DNA from: Bacteroidales bacterium
GTDB lineage: Bacteria > Bacteroidota > Bacteroidia > Bacteroidales > Paludibacteraceae
NCBI GenBank assembly: GCA_900766775.1
Contig: CAAFXN010000157.1
Span: 1-22,570, forward strand
Length of the DNA stretch: 22,570 bases
Direction: 5' to 3'
This document shows, in pieces, positions 7,248 through 15,959 of the stretch; within the stretch, counting starts at the first letter, position 1; each line of letters opens with the position of its first letter. The translations under genes and the position numbers were made by a program. The notes beneath the pieces were generated by a model, which ran no database searches, was not told the DNA's origin, and worked only from the letters and a program-made list of their open reading frames with translations.

Positions 7248-9008
7248 ATGTCCAAACTCAATGTTGACCAAAAAACTATAAAAAACCTATTAAGCGATAA
7301 TCGAGCCGTATTTTTGATACCTGATTATCAACGTCCCTATGCTTGGGATGCAGAAAAAGAGTGTCAAGTTCTGTGGGATGATATTTTTACATTTGCTATT
7401 CCAGACAATGATTATAGCAAATTCCAATCTCAAATAGATGAGTATTATTTGGGGCCTATTGTTACATTCAAAAATACTGATAACCAATTTGAAGTTATTG
7501 ACGGGCAACAAAGGCTTACCACTCTTTTGCTGCTTTTAAGGGCTTTCTATTCTTTTTTTGATAATATGAAAGATAGCAATGCTATTGCTACTCGAGATGC
7601 TATTGCTAAGTGTATTTGGACAACAGACGAGTTTGGGCATCCTGACTATTCTTCCTTAAAAATAAATTCCGAAGTAGCAACTGATAAGGATAAAGAAGAA
7701 TTTTTACAAATACTTCGCACAGGTATTGATAAACCTGAAATGAAAAGTAAATATGCTCAGAATTTTCGCTTTTTTAAGAGACAAATCGAAGAATTTCTAA
7801 AATCTTTTCCATCCTATTTTGCATATCTTCCTACTCGTATTTTGAATAATTGTATTATTCTTCCTATTGAGGCCGAATCCCAAGACACAGCTCTTCGCAT
7901 TTTCTCTACCTTAAACAATCGCGGTAAAGCTCTCTCTGATGCCGATATTTTCAAAGCAGAATTTTACAAATACTATTCCCAGAAAGGAGAAAAAGAATGT
8001 TTTATTAGTCGTTGGAAAGAGTTGGAAGAATTATGCGAGAAAAATTTTCATCCTATTTCTGGAACTCCGATGGATGAACTATTTACGCGATATATGTATT
8101 ATGAACGTGCTAAAATGGGGAAGAAAAATAGCACAACCGAAGCACTACGAACATTTTATAGTTATGACCATTATGCCATTTTCAAGAATGATGAAACACT
8201 AACCAATTTAGAATTAGTAGCTGCATTTTGGAACGACATTTTAGCACAAGATAATAGTAGATTTACTGAAAAAGTCCTTCATCAATTGTATATTCTCAAT
8301 TACGCTCCAAATGGAATGTGGACGTATTTAGTAACTGTTTATTTCATGTGCAATCGTGATGCAAACACTAATTTATTGGATAATGAAAAATTTTATATAT
8401 TTCTCTGTAAAATAACTGCATTTATTTGGGGATATGCTATAACTAATCCAGGAGTTAATGCATTAAGAACTCCAATATATGCAGAAATGGTTAATCTTGT
8501 TAAGGGAATAGAAGTTGAATTTAAAGAGTTTATGTTTCCTAAGACAAGGACACGTAGTGTATTTGAAAATTACAATTTTTATAATGGTAAGCCTATTACT
8601 CGTTCAATGTTGGTGTGGTGGGCAATGTATCAAGAAGGGCAATCAACACCTTCTATAGATACAATCTTTGAAATAGAACATATTTATGCACGAAACAGAG
8701 CTCTACATATACATAAATTGAACAATCCTGACAATATTGAATCAATAGGTAATAAGTCTCTCTTGGAAAAGCGAATAAACATTCGGGCATCTGATTATTT
8801 ATTCAAAGATAAAATCAATTATTATAAAGGATTTACAACACAAAAAGGGGAAGAAAAGAAAGCCACTACCATAAAAGAACTAATCGAAATAGCCAATACA
8901 TTTGTAGATTTCAAGGAGGAAGATATTATCCAGAGAAAAAAGAAGATTTTAGACTCATTTTGTAACTATTTACAACAGAATGGTTTACTATCAGAAGATA
9001 CTATTTGA
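7248..9008 (+). CDS. DUF262/DUF1524 protein, GmrSD-like type IV restriction enzyme
   Basis: Single-chain protein of 586 aa. The N-terminal DUF262 part shows IPDYQRPYAWD (residues 25-35), DGQQRLTTLL (85-94) and FSTLNNRGKALSDADIFK. The C-terminal DUF1524 part shows an HNH-type EIEHIYARNRAL with His478, then IGNKSLLEKRIN and a K-rich end. Known relatives (GmrSD, BrxU) use the DUF262 nucleotide-binding part to drive cutting of modified, often glucosylated, phage DNA. I chose the ATG at 7248 because the conserved MSKLNVDQ start lies there; an ATG 60 bp upstream is open but adds no family sequence. By eye only about one third of bases are G or C, far below its neighbours, so it looks acquired. It abuts prfC with zero spacing. 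Exact substrate unknown. Confidence 0.85.
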   Translation: MSKLNVDQKTIKNLLSDNRAVFLIPDYQRPYAWDAEKECQVLWDDIFTFAIPDNDYSKFQSQIDEYYLGPIVTFKNTDNQFEVIDGQQRLTTLLLLLRAFYSFFDNMKDSNAIATRDAIAKCIWTTDEFGHPDYSSLKINSEVATDKDKEEFLQILRTGIDKPEMKSKYAQNFRFFKRQIEEFLKSFPSYFAYLPTRILNNCIILPIEAESQDTALRIFSTLNNRGKALSDADIFKAEFYKYYSQKGEKECFISRWKELEELCEKNFHPISGTPMDELFTRYMYYERAKMGKKNSTTEALRTFYSYDHYAIFKNDETLTNLELVAAFWNDILAQDNSRFTEKVLHQLYILNYAPNGMWTYLVTVYFMCNRDANTNLLDNEKFYIFLCKITAFIWGYAITNPGVNALRTPIYAEMVNLVKGIEVEFKEFMFPKTRTRSVFENYNFYNGKPITRSMLVWWAMYQEGQSTPSIDTIFEIEHIYARNRALHIHKLNNPDNIESIGNKSLLEKRINIRASDYLFKDKINYYKGFTTQKGEEKKATTIKELIEIANTFVDFKEEDIIQRKKKILDSFCNYLQQNGLLSEDTI

Positions 9009-10673
9009 TTGACAACTCCAACTAAATTTATAGAAAAAGTGTTATCCAACAGCGAACAACAGGAAATACTTCGGCGACGGACATTCGCCATTATCTCGCA
9101 CCCCGATGCGGGAAAGACGACACTCACCGAGAAACTGCTTCTCTACGGAGGGGCTATTCATGTGGCAGGTGCCGTCAAGTCGAACAAGATACGCAAGACC
9201 GCTACCTCCGACTGGATGGAGATAGAGAAACAGCGCGGTATCTCCGTGGCGACATCCGTTATGGGATTTGACTACAAGTGTCAGAACACTACCACATCCT
9301 CCCTAAATCAGTCAGACAGTGAAACAGTCTATCATATCAATATCCTTGATACCCCCGGACACCAAGACTTTGCAGAGGACACTTTCCGCACGCTGACTGC
9401 TGTGGACTCGGTGATTATTGTGATAGACGCTGCGAAAGGTGTGGAGACACAGACGCGCCGACTGATGCAGGTATGCCGCATGCGCAAGACACCCGTGATG
9501 GTCTTTATCAACAAGATGGACCGCGAGGGTAAAGACCCGTTCGACTTGTTAGACGAAGTAGAACAGGAGTTGGGTATTCACGTGCGCCCGCTCAGTTGGC
9601 CCATCAACAGCGGTCCGCGCTTCAAAGGCGTGTACAACATCTTCCAATCTACGCTCGACCTCTACCAACCCGACAAGACGCATGTTACCGAGTCGCTGCG
9701 CTTTGACGACGTGAACGACCCGCAGATAGCCGAGTTGGTGGGAGAACAGGATGCCGCCAAACTGCAAGAAGACTTGGAGATGATAGAGGGTGTGTATAAC
9801 CCCTTCTCGCATGCAGACTACCTCGCGGGCGAGTTGGCACCCGTCTTCTTCGGCTCGGCGCTCAACACCTTCGGCGTGAAGGAGTTATTAGAGTGCTTCG
9901 TGCGTATTGCGCCCTCGCCACTCCCTGTGGATGCCGTGGAGCGGAAAGTGGAGCCTATGGAAGACAAGTTCACGGGCTTCTGCTTTAAGATTCACGCGAA
10001 TATGGACCCCAACCACCGTTCCTGCATTGCGTTCTTCAAGATTTGCAGCGGTAAGTTCGAGCGCAACACCTATTATAAACACGTGCGCAAGGGGCAGCAG
10101 ATGCGTTTCTCCTCGCCTACCTGCTTCATGGCGCAACGCAAGGAGACCGTGGACGAGGCCTTTGCAGGCGATATCATCGGTCTGCCCGATACAGGCAACT
10201 TCAAGATTGGCGACACGCTGACGGCTGGCGAGGACTTGCACTTCAAGGGACTGCCGTCGTTCTCACCGGAGATGTTCAAATACATAGAGAACGCCGACCC
10301 GATGAAGCAGAAACAACTCGACAAGGGGGTGAGCCAACTGATGGACGAGGGTGTGGCGCAGTTGTTTGTCAGCCAGATGAACGGGCGCAAGATTATCGGC
10401 ACCGTGGGGCAGTTGCAGTTTGAGGTGATACAGTATCGCTTGGAGCATGAGTACAACGCGAAATGCCGCTGGGAACCGTTGCAGATGTACAAAGCCTGCT
10501 GGATAGAGAGCGATGACGAAGCAGAGTTGGAGATGTTCAAGAAGCGCAAGGCGCAGTATATGGCGTTCGACAAAGACGGTCGCGATGTCTTCATGGCAGA
10601 CAGCGCCTACGTGCTACAAATGGCGCAGAACGACTACAAGCATATCAAGTTCCATTTCACCAGCGAGTTCTGA
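9009..10673 (+). CDS. prfC: Peptide chain release factor 3 (RF3)
   Basis: GTPase that removes RF1/RF2 from the ribosome after termination. Visible are the P-loop SHPDAGKTTLTEK, switch region KQRGISVATSVM, DTPGHQDF, FINKMDREGKD and the domain 2-3 region through QLQFEVIQYRLEHEYNAKC. No ATG exists near the N-terminus. The frame opens with TTG at 9009, immediately after the TGA of the DUF262 gene; GTG at 9039 is the other candidate and gives a leader closer to the family's (about 13 residues before RRRTFAIISHPDAG). A 19-residue N/S/T-rich stretch (9279-9335) separates DYK from INILDTPG, which are adjacent in typical Bacteroidetes RF3 as I recall it. Product call is sure; the start is not. Confidence 0.93.
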   Translation: MTTPTKFIEKVLSNSEQQEILRRRTFAIISHPDAGKTTLTEKLLLYGGAIHVAGAVKSNKIRKTATSDWMEIEKQRGISVATSVMGFDYKCQNTTTSSLNQSDSETVYHINILDTPGHQDFAEDTFRTLTAVDSVIIVIDAAKGVETQTRRLMQVCRMRKTPVMVFINKMDREGKDPFDLLDEVEQELGIHVRPLSWPINSGPRFKGVYNIFQSTLDLYQPDKTHVTESLRFDDVNDPQIAELVGEQDAAKLQEDLEMIEGVYNPFSHADYLAGELAPVFFGSALNTFGVKELLECFVRIAPSPLPVDAVERKVEPMEDKFTGFCFKIHANMDPNHRSCIAFFKICSGKFERNTYYKHVRKGQQMRFSSPTCFMAQRKETVDEAFAGDIIGLPDTGNFKIGDTLTAGEDLHFKGLPSFSPEMFKYIENADPMKQKQLDKGVSQLMDEGVAQLFVSQMNGRKIIGTVGQLQFEVIQYRLEHEYNAKCRWEPLQMYKACWIESDDEAELEMFKKRKAQYMAFDKDGRDVFMADSAYVLQMAQNDYKHIKFHFTSEF

Positions 10674-11012
10674 CGCTCACGCTACGAGAACGTATAATTA
10701 TCGCGAAAGGAACTTGTAACATTAATTATCGTGTAATGATTCGTTAATTTGTTGAGACACATATACTTGATATACAAACCTTTTTATTTCAACAAATATT
10801 TTCAAATATTGTTCAAATACTTTTGCTAAAACGTATAATTACCATATAATTATTCATTAATTCATTACCAAAACACTTATTACCGCCATCGCTGCACTCC
10901 AATAGTTCCGTAACCGCCATTTCCGTAACCGCCATTTCGGAACAAAGTATGCAACGGAACTACATAAAAATACGAAAGTAACGAAAATAAAATACGCGAA
11001 GCACCACAGATT
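10674..11012. other. AT-rich spacer with small repeats, with no gene seen
   Basis: This 339-bp spacer has no supported gene. AACGTATAATTA occurs at 10689-10700 and 10830-10841. The 15-bp unit TTCCGTAACCGCCAT is repeated in tandem at 10906-10920 and 10921-10935. TACTTTTG at 10818-10825 fits a -7 box, but no TTTG stands at the right distance upstream, so I do not call a promoter. Confidence 0.6.
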
Positions 11013-12329
11013 ATGCAATTCTTTGATAGACAACGAGAAACAGAGTGGCTACAAGCTACGTTGAAGCAGTCGGAAACGACCGCACAATTCACGGTATTAT
11101 CCGGACGGAGACGTATCGGGAAGACTTCGTTGGTATTGCATGCGTACAAAGAGATTCCATTCTTGTACTTCTTTGTTGCCAAAAAGACAGAGACTGACCT
11201 ATGTAGTGATTTCGCGCTGGAGATTAGCAGCAAACTGCACATTCCCATCATCGGTAAGGTGGATCGGTTTGCCACGTTGTTTGAACTGATTTTGCAGCAA
11301 GCCCAATCACGCACTATCACTCTTTTTATTGACGAGTTTCAGGATTTCAAGCGCGTGAATGCAGGTATTTATAGCGAGATGCAAAAGTTATGGGACTTGT
11401 ATAAATCCACGGCTAAAATCAATCTGATTGTAGGCGGCTCTGTGAAATCGCTTATGCAGAAACTCTTTGAGGATAAGGCAGAACCTTTGTACGGACGGCA
11501 GACGCAACAGATTATGCTCACGCCCTTCGCCCCATCGGTATTGAAAGAGATCCTGCATACCTACAATCCTCAATATCAGCCTGATGATTTGCTGGCACTC
11601 TATGCCTTAACAGGAGGGGTTGCCAAATACGTAGAACTGCTGATGGATGCCGGTGCTACGACAAAGCAAAAGATGCTGGACTATATCATTCGACCGAACT
11701 CAATCTTCATCAATGAAGGAAAGAATCTTCTCATTGAGGAATTTGGTAGGGACTACGGCGTGTATTTCTCCATCTTATCCGCCATCGCTACAGGGCATAC
11801 GCAACGCAACCAGTTGGAAGATATAGTAGGCAAAGAGATTGGCGGATACCTCTCCTCTTTGGAGAATATCTACGGACTGATTCGCAAACAAGCCCCCCTC
11901 TTCTCTACCTCCTCCAAAAACATACGGTATGAGTTGCACGATAGTTTTCTTATTTTCTGGTTTCGCTATGTATTCAAATACAATTATATGCTGGAGGTAG
12001 GTGCTTATCCGCAGCTGCGCACATTGATAGATGCCGATTACGACACCTTCACCGGCAGACGACTGGAAGCTTATTTCAAGGACGTTTTTATAGAGCAGCA
12101 GAAATACACGCGCATAGGCGGTTGGTGGAGCAGAGACGGAGAAACGGAGATTGATTTGATTGGAATCAATGAGTTAGATAAGACTGCTACCTTCTACGAA
12201 ATAAAGCGCAATTCGGAAGCCTATCACGAACAGGTTTTGCATGAAAAGATAGACCTATTCCTACAAGCCACACGCCAACTAAAGGGTTACCAGATATCAC
12301 AACAAGGATTAAGCATAAAAGATATGTAA
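11013..12329 (+). CDS. ATP-binding protein (ATPase_2/DUF234 type) with PD-(D/E)XK-like C-terminus
   Basis: Cytosolic P-loop ATPase of the family often labelled archaeal-type ATPase; cellular function is poorly known. Walker A is GRRRIGKTS (about residues 31-39) and Walker B is LFIDEFQDF. A winged-helix-like middle follows (ALYALTGGVAKYVELL), then a DUF234 region with DSFLIFWFRYVFKYN. The C-terminus shows GRRLEAYFKDVF, IGGWWSRDGETEIDLIGI and TATFYEIKRN, the spacing of a PD-(D/E)XK nuclease core (Glu, Asp, then E-x-K). 438 aa is the usual length. Bases are less GC-rich than the housekeeping neighbours. It stands alone after an AT-rich spacer; such genes are frequent and variable in Bacteroidetes genomes, and defence or mobile-element links are only guesses. 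Confidence 0.82.
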   Translation: MQFFDRQRETEWLQATLKQSETTAQFTVLSGRRRIGKTSLVLHAYKEIPFLYFFVAKKTETDLCSDFALEISSKLHIPIIGKVDRFATLFELILQQAQSRTITLFIDEFQDFKRVNAGIYSEMQKLWDLYKSTAKINLIVGGSVKSLMQKLFEDKAEPLYGRQTQQIMLTPFAPSVLKEILHTYNPQYQPDDLLALYALTGGVAKYVELLMDAGATTKQKMLDYIIRPNSIFINEGKNLLIEEFGRDYGVYFSILSAIATGHTQRNQLEDIVGKEIGGYLSSLENIYGLIRKQAPLFSTSSKNIRYELHDSFLIFWFRYVFKYNYMLEVGAYPQLRTLIDADYDTFTGRRLEAYFKDVFIEQQKYTRIGGWWSRDGETEIDLIGINELDKTATFYEIKRNSEAYHEQVLHEKIDLFLQATRQLKGYQISQQGLSIKDM

Positions 12330-12355
12330 CAAAAACTACGAAAAATACATACACT

Positions 12356-13630
12356 ATGAAACACATGAAACTACGGCTAATGCTAATGAACTTCCTCGAG
12401 TTTGCCGTTTGGGGAGCGTATCTGACCAGCATGGGTAACTATCTTGCTAACCATGGCATGGGGATGAATATCGGTTGGTTCTATTCGGTGCAGGGTATCG
12501 TGAGCCTGTTTATGCCCGCGCTGTTCGGTATCATCGCCGACCGCTGGATACCTGCGCAGAAAGCACTCAGTCTGTGCCATTTCTTGGCAGGCGGCTTTAT
12601 GATTAGCGCCAGCATCTACGGTCTTGTTGCCGGCGAGGCGGTGCTGTTTGCCCCGCTATTCACGCTCTATACTTTGTCGGTGGCGTTCTTCATGCCGACG
12701 CTGGCGCTGAGCAACTCGGTGGCATACAACGCATTGGATGTAGCAGGATTGGATACCGTGAAAGATTTCCCGCCTATTCGTGTATTGGGCACGGTAGGTT
12801 TCATCGCCACGATGTGGGTGGTGGACTTGTGCGGGTTGCAAGCCACCAGTTTGCAGTTTGCCGTCAGCGGTGGGCTGAGCATCCTGCTGGCTTTCTACGC
12901 ACTCTCTCTGCCGGCATGCCCCGTGAAAGGCAAGCCCGAGAAGAAGCAGAGTTGGGTGGAAGCGATGGGGCTGGAAGCCTTTGAGCTCTTCAAAGAGAAG
13001 AAGATGGCTATCTTCTTTGTATTCAGTATGTTGCTGGGTATGTGCTTGCAGGTAACCAACGGCTATGCCAATCCGTTCTTGGATAGTTTCAAGCATATTG
13101 ACGAGTTTGCCGACACCTTTGCCGTGCAGCACCCTAACCTGCTGATTTCCATCTCGCAGATTTGCGAGGCGGTATGTATCTTGTTCATTCCTTTCTTCCT
13201 CAAGCGGTTTGGTATCAAGACGGTCATGCTCCTTTCTATGTTCGCTTGGGTGTTGCGTTTTGGGTTGTTCGGAGCCGGCAATCCCTCGTTCCCAAATGTA
13301 CTGCTGTTCGTACTGAGTTGCATTGTCTATGGCTTTGCTTTTGACTTCTTCAACATCTCCGGCTCGCTGTTCGTGGACAAAGAGGCACGGAAAGAGTTGC
13401 GTTCGTCGGCGCAAGGTCTGTTCGTGATGATGACCAACGGTTTTGGCGCTACTATCGGCACGCTGGCAGCGCAAGCCGTTGTGAACCATTTCGTCTATGC
13501 AAAAGAGAGTGCCGGTTCAAGTGCAGTAGATATCTGGTCGGGCTGGCAGATGAGTTGGTATATCTTCGCCGGTTTTGCTGCTATCGTTGCTATAGCGTTC
13601 TGGGCTATCTTCCCGAAGACGGAGAAATAA
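12356..13630 (+). CDS. MFS transporter of the nucleoside:H+ symporter (NupG/XapB-like) family
   Basis: Inner-membrane transporter of 424 aa with about 12 predicted hydrophobic segments. The N-terminus MNFLEFAVWGAYLTSMGNYL and the following GWFYSVQGIVSLFMPALFGIIADRW match the Nuc_H_symport family. So does the second half, with FGIKTVMLLSMFAWVLRFGLF and YGFAFDFFNISGSLFVD. Family members import nucleosides by proton symport; the actual substrate here is inferred. Two ATGs lie at 12356 and 12365; I keep the first, though the second (MKLRLML) also fits. It starts 26 bp after the ATPase gene with no visible promoter, so the two may share a transcript. An AT-rich family E repeat follows its stop. 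Confidence 0.87.
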   Translation: MKHMKLRLMLMNFLEFAVWGAYLTSMGNYLANHGMGMNIGWFYSVQGIVSLFMPALFGIIADRWIPAQKALSLCHFLAGGFMISASIYGLVAGEAVLFAPLFTLYTLSVAFFMPTLALSNSVAYNALDVAGLDTVKDFPPIRVLGTVGFIATMWVVDLCGLQATSLQFAVSGGLSILLAFYALSLPACPVKGKPEKKQSWVEAMGLEAFELFKEKKMAIFFVFSMLLGMCLQVTNGYANPFLDSFKHIDEFADTFAVQHPNLLISISQICEAVCILFIPFFLKRFGIKTVMLLSMFAWVLRFGLFGAGNPSFPNVLLFVLSCIVYGFAFDFFNISGSLFVDKEARKELRSSAQGLFVMMTNGFGATIGTLAAQAVVNHFVYAKESAGSSAVDIWSGWQMSWYIFAGFAAIVAIAFWAIFPKTEK

Positions 13631-13633
13631 AAA

Positions 13634-13726
13634 TTATGAATTATGAATTATGAATTATGAGTGCCCATGCTCTGAACCTCAGTTCCAATGCTCTCTTAAT
13701 TCTTAATTCAAAATTCTTAATTAACA
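13634..13726. repeat. AT-rich spacer repeat, family E copy 2
   Basis: The text AATTATGAATTATGAG followed by TGCCCATGCTCTGAA is the same as in the metF-metH spacer (1147 onward). It is then followed by CTCTCTTAATTC and further AATTCTTAATT units. AATTATG units on the left can pair with TAATTC units on the right. It fills the spacer between the transporter and gldF almost exactly. Confidence 0.8.
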
Positions 13727-13730
13727 AGAA

Positions 13731-14396
13731 ATGTTTCGCAAAGAATTAGCATATTATTTCTCTACGCCCATTGCGTATATCGTTATCGGGTTGTATCTGC
13801 TGGCGATTAGTTTGTTTCTATGGGTCATTCCCGGGGAGTGGAATATCGTAGAGTCGGGCTATGCGCAGGTGGATGGCTTGTTTCAGTTGTCGCCTTGGCT
13901 GCTGATGTTGCTCTGCCCCGCGCTGACCATGCGACTGTTTGCCGAGGAGCGCAACTCGGGTATGTGGGACTTGCTTCGTAGCAAGCGGGTGCCTGTTTGG
14001 CGATTAGTCTCGGGCAAGTTCTTCGCCGCTTGGTTACTCATGCTGATTGCTTTGCTGCCCTGCGTAGTGCATTATTTCGCCGTGGCGTATATGGCGGAGC
14101 CGATGGGCAACCTCGATGCGGGGGCGTTTGCGGGTGCGTTTGTCGGACTGATACTGCTGAGTGCCGCCTTTCTCGGTATTGGTCTGCTGGCTGCTACACT
14201 CAGCCGCAGTCAGATAGTGTGCTTCATCCTCGGCGCGTTGGGTTGCTTCGTGCTCTATTGGGTGCTCTTGCAAGACCACTACCGCAGCCTTGCGCGCGGC
14301 GTGATTGACCTGCGCGATGTGCTGCTCATGCTCTCCACTGCTGCTATCGGGGTGCTGCTAAGCTTAGGCAAACTACAATCAACCACTGACCACTGA
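13731..14396 (+). CDS. gldF: GldF-like ABC transporter permease
   Basis: Integral membrane subunit of an ABC transporter of the GldF/ABC-2 type. Visible marks are KELAYYFSTPIAYIVIGLYLL at the N-terminus, FQLSPWLLMLLCPALTMRLFAEE and WDLLRSKRVPVWRLVSGKFF; about six membrane spans. In Flavobacterium GldF works with GldG and the ATPase GldA in gliding and type IX secretion-linked functions; non-gliding Bacteroidales also keep homologues. Here gldG does not follow: the next gene is kbl. At 221 aa it is slightly shorter than usual, and its last residues (STTDH) are encoded by a short CCACTGA repeat that crosses the stop codon, so the original C-terminus may have been replaced. Function in this organism is inferred. 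Confidence 0.8.
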   Translation: MFRKELAYYFSTPIAYIVIGLYLLAISLFLWVIPGEWNIVESGYAQVDGLFQLSPWLLMLLCPALTMRLFAEERNSGMWDLLRSKRVPVWRLVSGKFFAAWLLMLIALLPCVVHYFAVAYMAEPMGNLDAGAFAGAFVGLILLSAAFLGIGLLAATLSRSQIVCFILGALGCFVLYWVLLQDHYRSLARGVIDLRDVLLMLSTAAIGVLLSLGKLQSTTDH

Positions 14397-14409
14397 CCAC
14401 TAATCACTA
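14382..14409. repeat. Short CCACTGA repeat across the gldF stop
   Basis: ACCACTGACCACTGACCACT followed by AATCACTA. The 7-bp unit CCACTGA supplies both the last codons of gldF and its TGA stop (14394-14396). Confidence 0.7.
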
Positions 14410-14423
14410 AATACTTACATACC

Positions 14424-15617
14424 ATGTATTCTGAGTTTCAAGCCCACTTGCAGGCTACTTTGCAATACATCAAAGATGCCGGTCTGTACAAGAACGAGCG
14501 CGTGATTATCACTCCGCAGTCGTCTGCTATCAAGGTGGAAGGCAACAAGGATGTTATCAACTTCTGTGCGAACAATTACCTCGGTCTTGCCGACAATGCC
14601 GAACTGATTCAGGCAGCGAAAGAGCGCATGGACGCTCGCGGCTACGGCATGGCCTCCGTGCGTTTTATCTGCGGCACGCAGGACACGCACAAGCAGTTGG
14701 AGCAAGCCATCTCGGACTTCTTCGGCACCGAGGACACCATCCTCTATGCGGCTTGCTTCGACGCCAATGGTGGTTTGTTTGAGCCGCTGTTGACTGACCA
14801 AGACGCCATCATCTCCGACGCCCTCAACCACGCGTCTATCATCGACGGCGTGCGTCTCTGCAAGGCAGTGCGCTACCGCTATGCCAATGGCGACATGGCT
14901 GATTTGGAGGAGCAACTGAAGAAAGCACAGGCGCAGCGCTTCCGTATCATCGCCACCGACGGTGTGTTCTCCATGGACGGCAATGTGTGCCCGCTGGATA
15001 AGATTTACGAACTGGCGCAGAAATACAATGCGCTTGTGATGGTGGACGAGAGCCACTCTGCGGGTGTGGTCGGCAAGACGGGCCACGGCGTAACCGAACA
15101 GTATGACCTGCGCGGGAAGATAGAGATTATCACGGGCACGCTCGGCAAGGCTTTCGGCGGCTCGGTAGGCGGGTTCACCACGGGCAAGAAGGAGATTATC
15201 GACCTGCTGCGTCAGCGCAGCCGTCCGTACCTGTTCAGCAACTCCATTCCTCCGATGATTGCAGCCGCGGGTATCAAGACCTTCGAGATACTGACTCGCA
15301 GCAACGAGCTGCAAGACCGCCTGCATGCTAACACCGATTATTTCGTGGCGCGCATGAAAGAGGCGGGCTTCGATATCAAGCCCACGCAGTCGGCTATCTG
15401 CGCCGTAATGCTGTACGACGCACGTCTGAGCCAAGAGTTTGCTGCCGCCTTGCAGGAAGAGGGAATCTATGTTACGGGCTTCTACTACCCCGTAGTGCCA
15501 CAGGGGCAGGCGCGTATCCGCGTGCAACTCTCCGCTGCGCACACCCGCGAGCAATTGGACAAAGGCGTGGAGGCGTTCGTCAAAGTAGGCAAAGCCCTCG
15601 GCGTGCTGAAAGGGTAA
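14424..15617 (+). CDS. kbl: 2-amino-3-ketobutyrate CoA ligase (glycine C-acetyltransferase)
   Basis: PLP enzyme that cleaves 2-amino-3-ketobutyrate with CoA to glycine and acetyl-CoA, the second step of threonine breakdown. Full length at 397 aa. Motifs are NFCANNYLGLA, GMASVRFICGTQ, DGVFSMDG, MVDESHSAG and GTLGKAFGG, with the PLP-binding lysine at residue 242. The ATG at 14424 agrees with the family N-terminus (MYSEFQAHLQ). It ends in a stem-loop terminator at 15675-15709, so it is not simply in one operon with tdh, whose product supplies its substrate and which has its own promoter. Confidence 0.96.
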   Translation: MYSEFQAHLQATLQYIKDAGLYKNERVIITPQSSAIKVEGNKDVINFCANNYLGLADNAELIQAAKERMDARGYGMASVRFICGTQDTHKQLEQAISDFFGTEDTILYAACFDANGGLFEPLLTDQDAIISDALNHASIIDGVRLCKAVRYRYANGDMADLEEQLKKAQAQRFRIIATDGVFSMDGNVCPLDKIYELAQKYNALVMVDESHSAGVVGKTGHGVTEQYDLRGKIEIITGTLGKAFGGSVGGFTTGKKEIIDLLRQRSRPYLFSNSIPPMIAAAGIKTFEILTRSNELQDRLHANTDYFVARMKEAGFDIKPTQSAICAVMLYDARLSQEFAAALQEEGIYVTGFYYPVVPQGQARIRVQLSAAHTREQLDKGVEAFVKVGKALGVLKG

Positions 15618-15912
15618 GAGACTGCTGTTAAGGTGCTGACGCTTCGATGCAGGGGCGTTAGCGAGTAGTTTGAGAGACTGTCTAACCAATTTGGTTAGGC
15701 AGTCTTTTTGTATTGTTGTTGTTCGTTAGGGGGTGTCTATGCGAAATTTGGACAATTTACTTCGGGCAGGCAGGGTGTTGGGAAAGGCTCGGTGGGGGTG
15801 CTATATGGTCTCGCTTATGTTACGGTTCTGGTATTTGATGGATGGTTTGACACTTTGTTTCCTGCCGTCTTTGGGTGCATAGAGGGCTTATTGGAAAAAA
15901 GTGTCGATTATA
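15618..15912. other. Spacer between kbl and tdh, no gene seen apart from the terminator
   Basis: After the kbl stop there is the T1 terminator (15675-15709), then about 200 bp of ordinary-looking sequence without a supported gene. The tdh frame stays open back to 15708, but that stretch has no family similarity and lies upstream of the promoter. Confidence 0.55.
15675..15709 (+). terminator. Stem-loop terminator after kbl (T1)
   Basis: AGACTGTCTAACC pairs with GGTTAGGCAGTCT around a short AATT loop (one T-G wobble), followed by TTTTT. Classic intrinsic terminator form. The GACTGTCTAAC core recurs in three other hairpins at 19964, 20224 and 20482. Confidence 0.9.
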
Positions 15913-15944
15913 TTTGCATATTTCAAAAAATAGTAGTAACTTTG
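15913..15944 (+). promoter_or_regulatory. Bacteroidetes-type promoter for tdh
   Basis: TTTG at 15913-15916 and TAACTTTG at 15937-15944, 20-bp spacer. The leader to the ATG at 15960 is only about 8-10 nt, so the mRNA is nearly leaderless. This promoter decides the tdh start. Confidence 0.85.
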
Positions 15945-15959
15945 CGGCGCAATTTCAAA

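Noticed and set aside
10794..10825. Promoter for the ATPase gene at TACTTTTG
   Set aside because: The -7 box fits, but no TTTG stands 19-21 bp upstream and the gene is about 190 bp away.
15708..15959. N-terminal extension of tdh by 84 residues
   Set aside because: It overlaps terminator T1 and the tdh promoter and has no family similarity.
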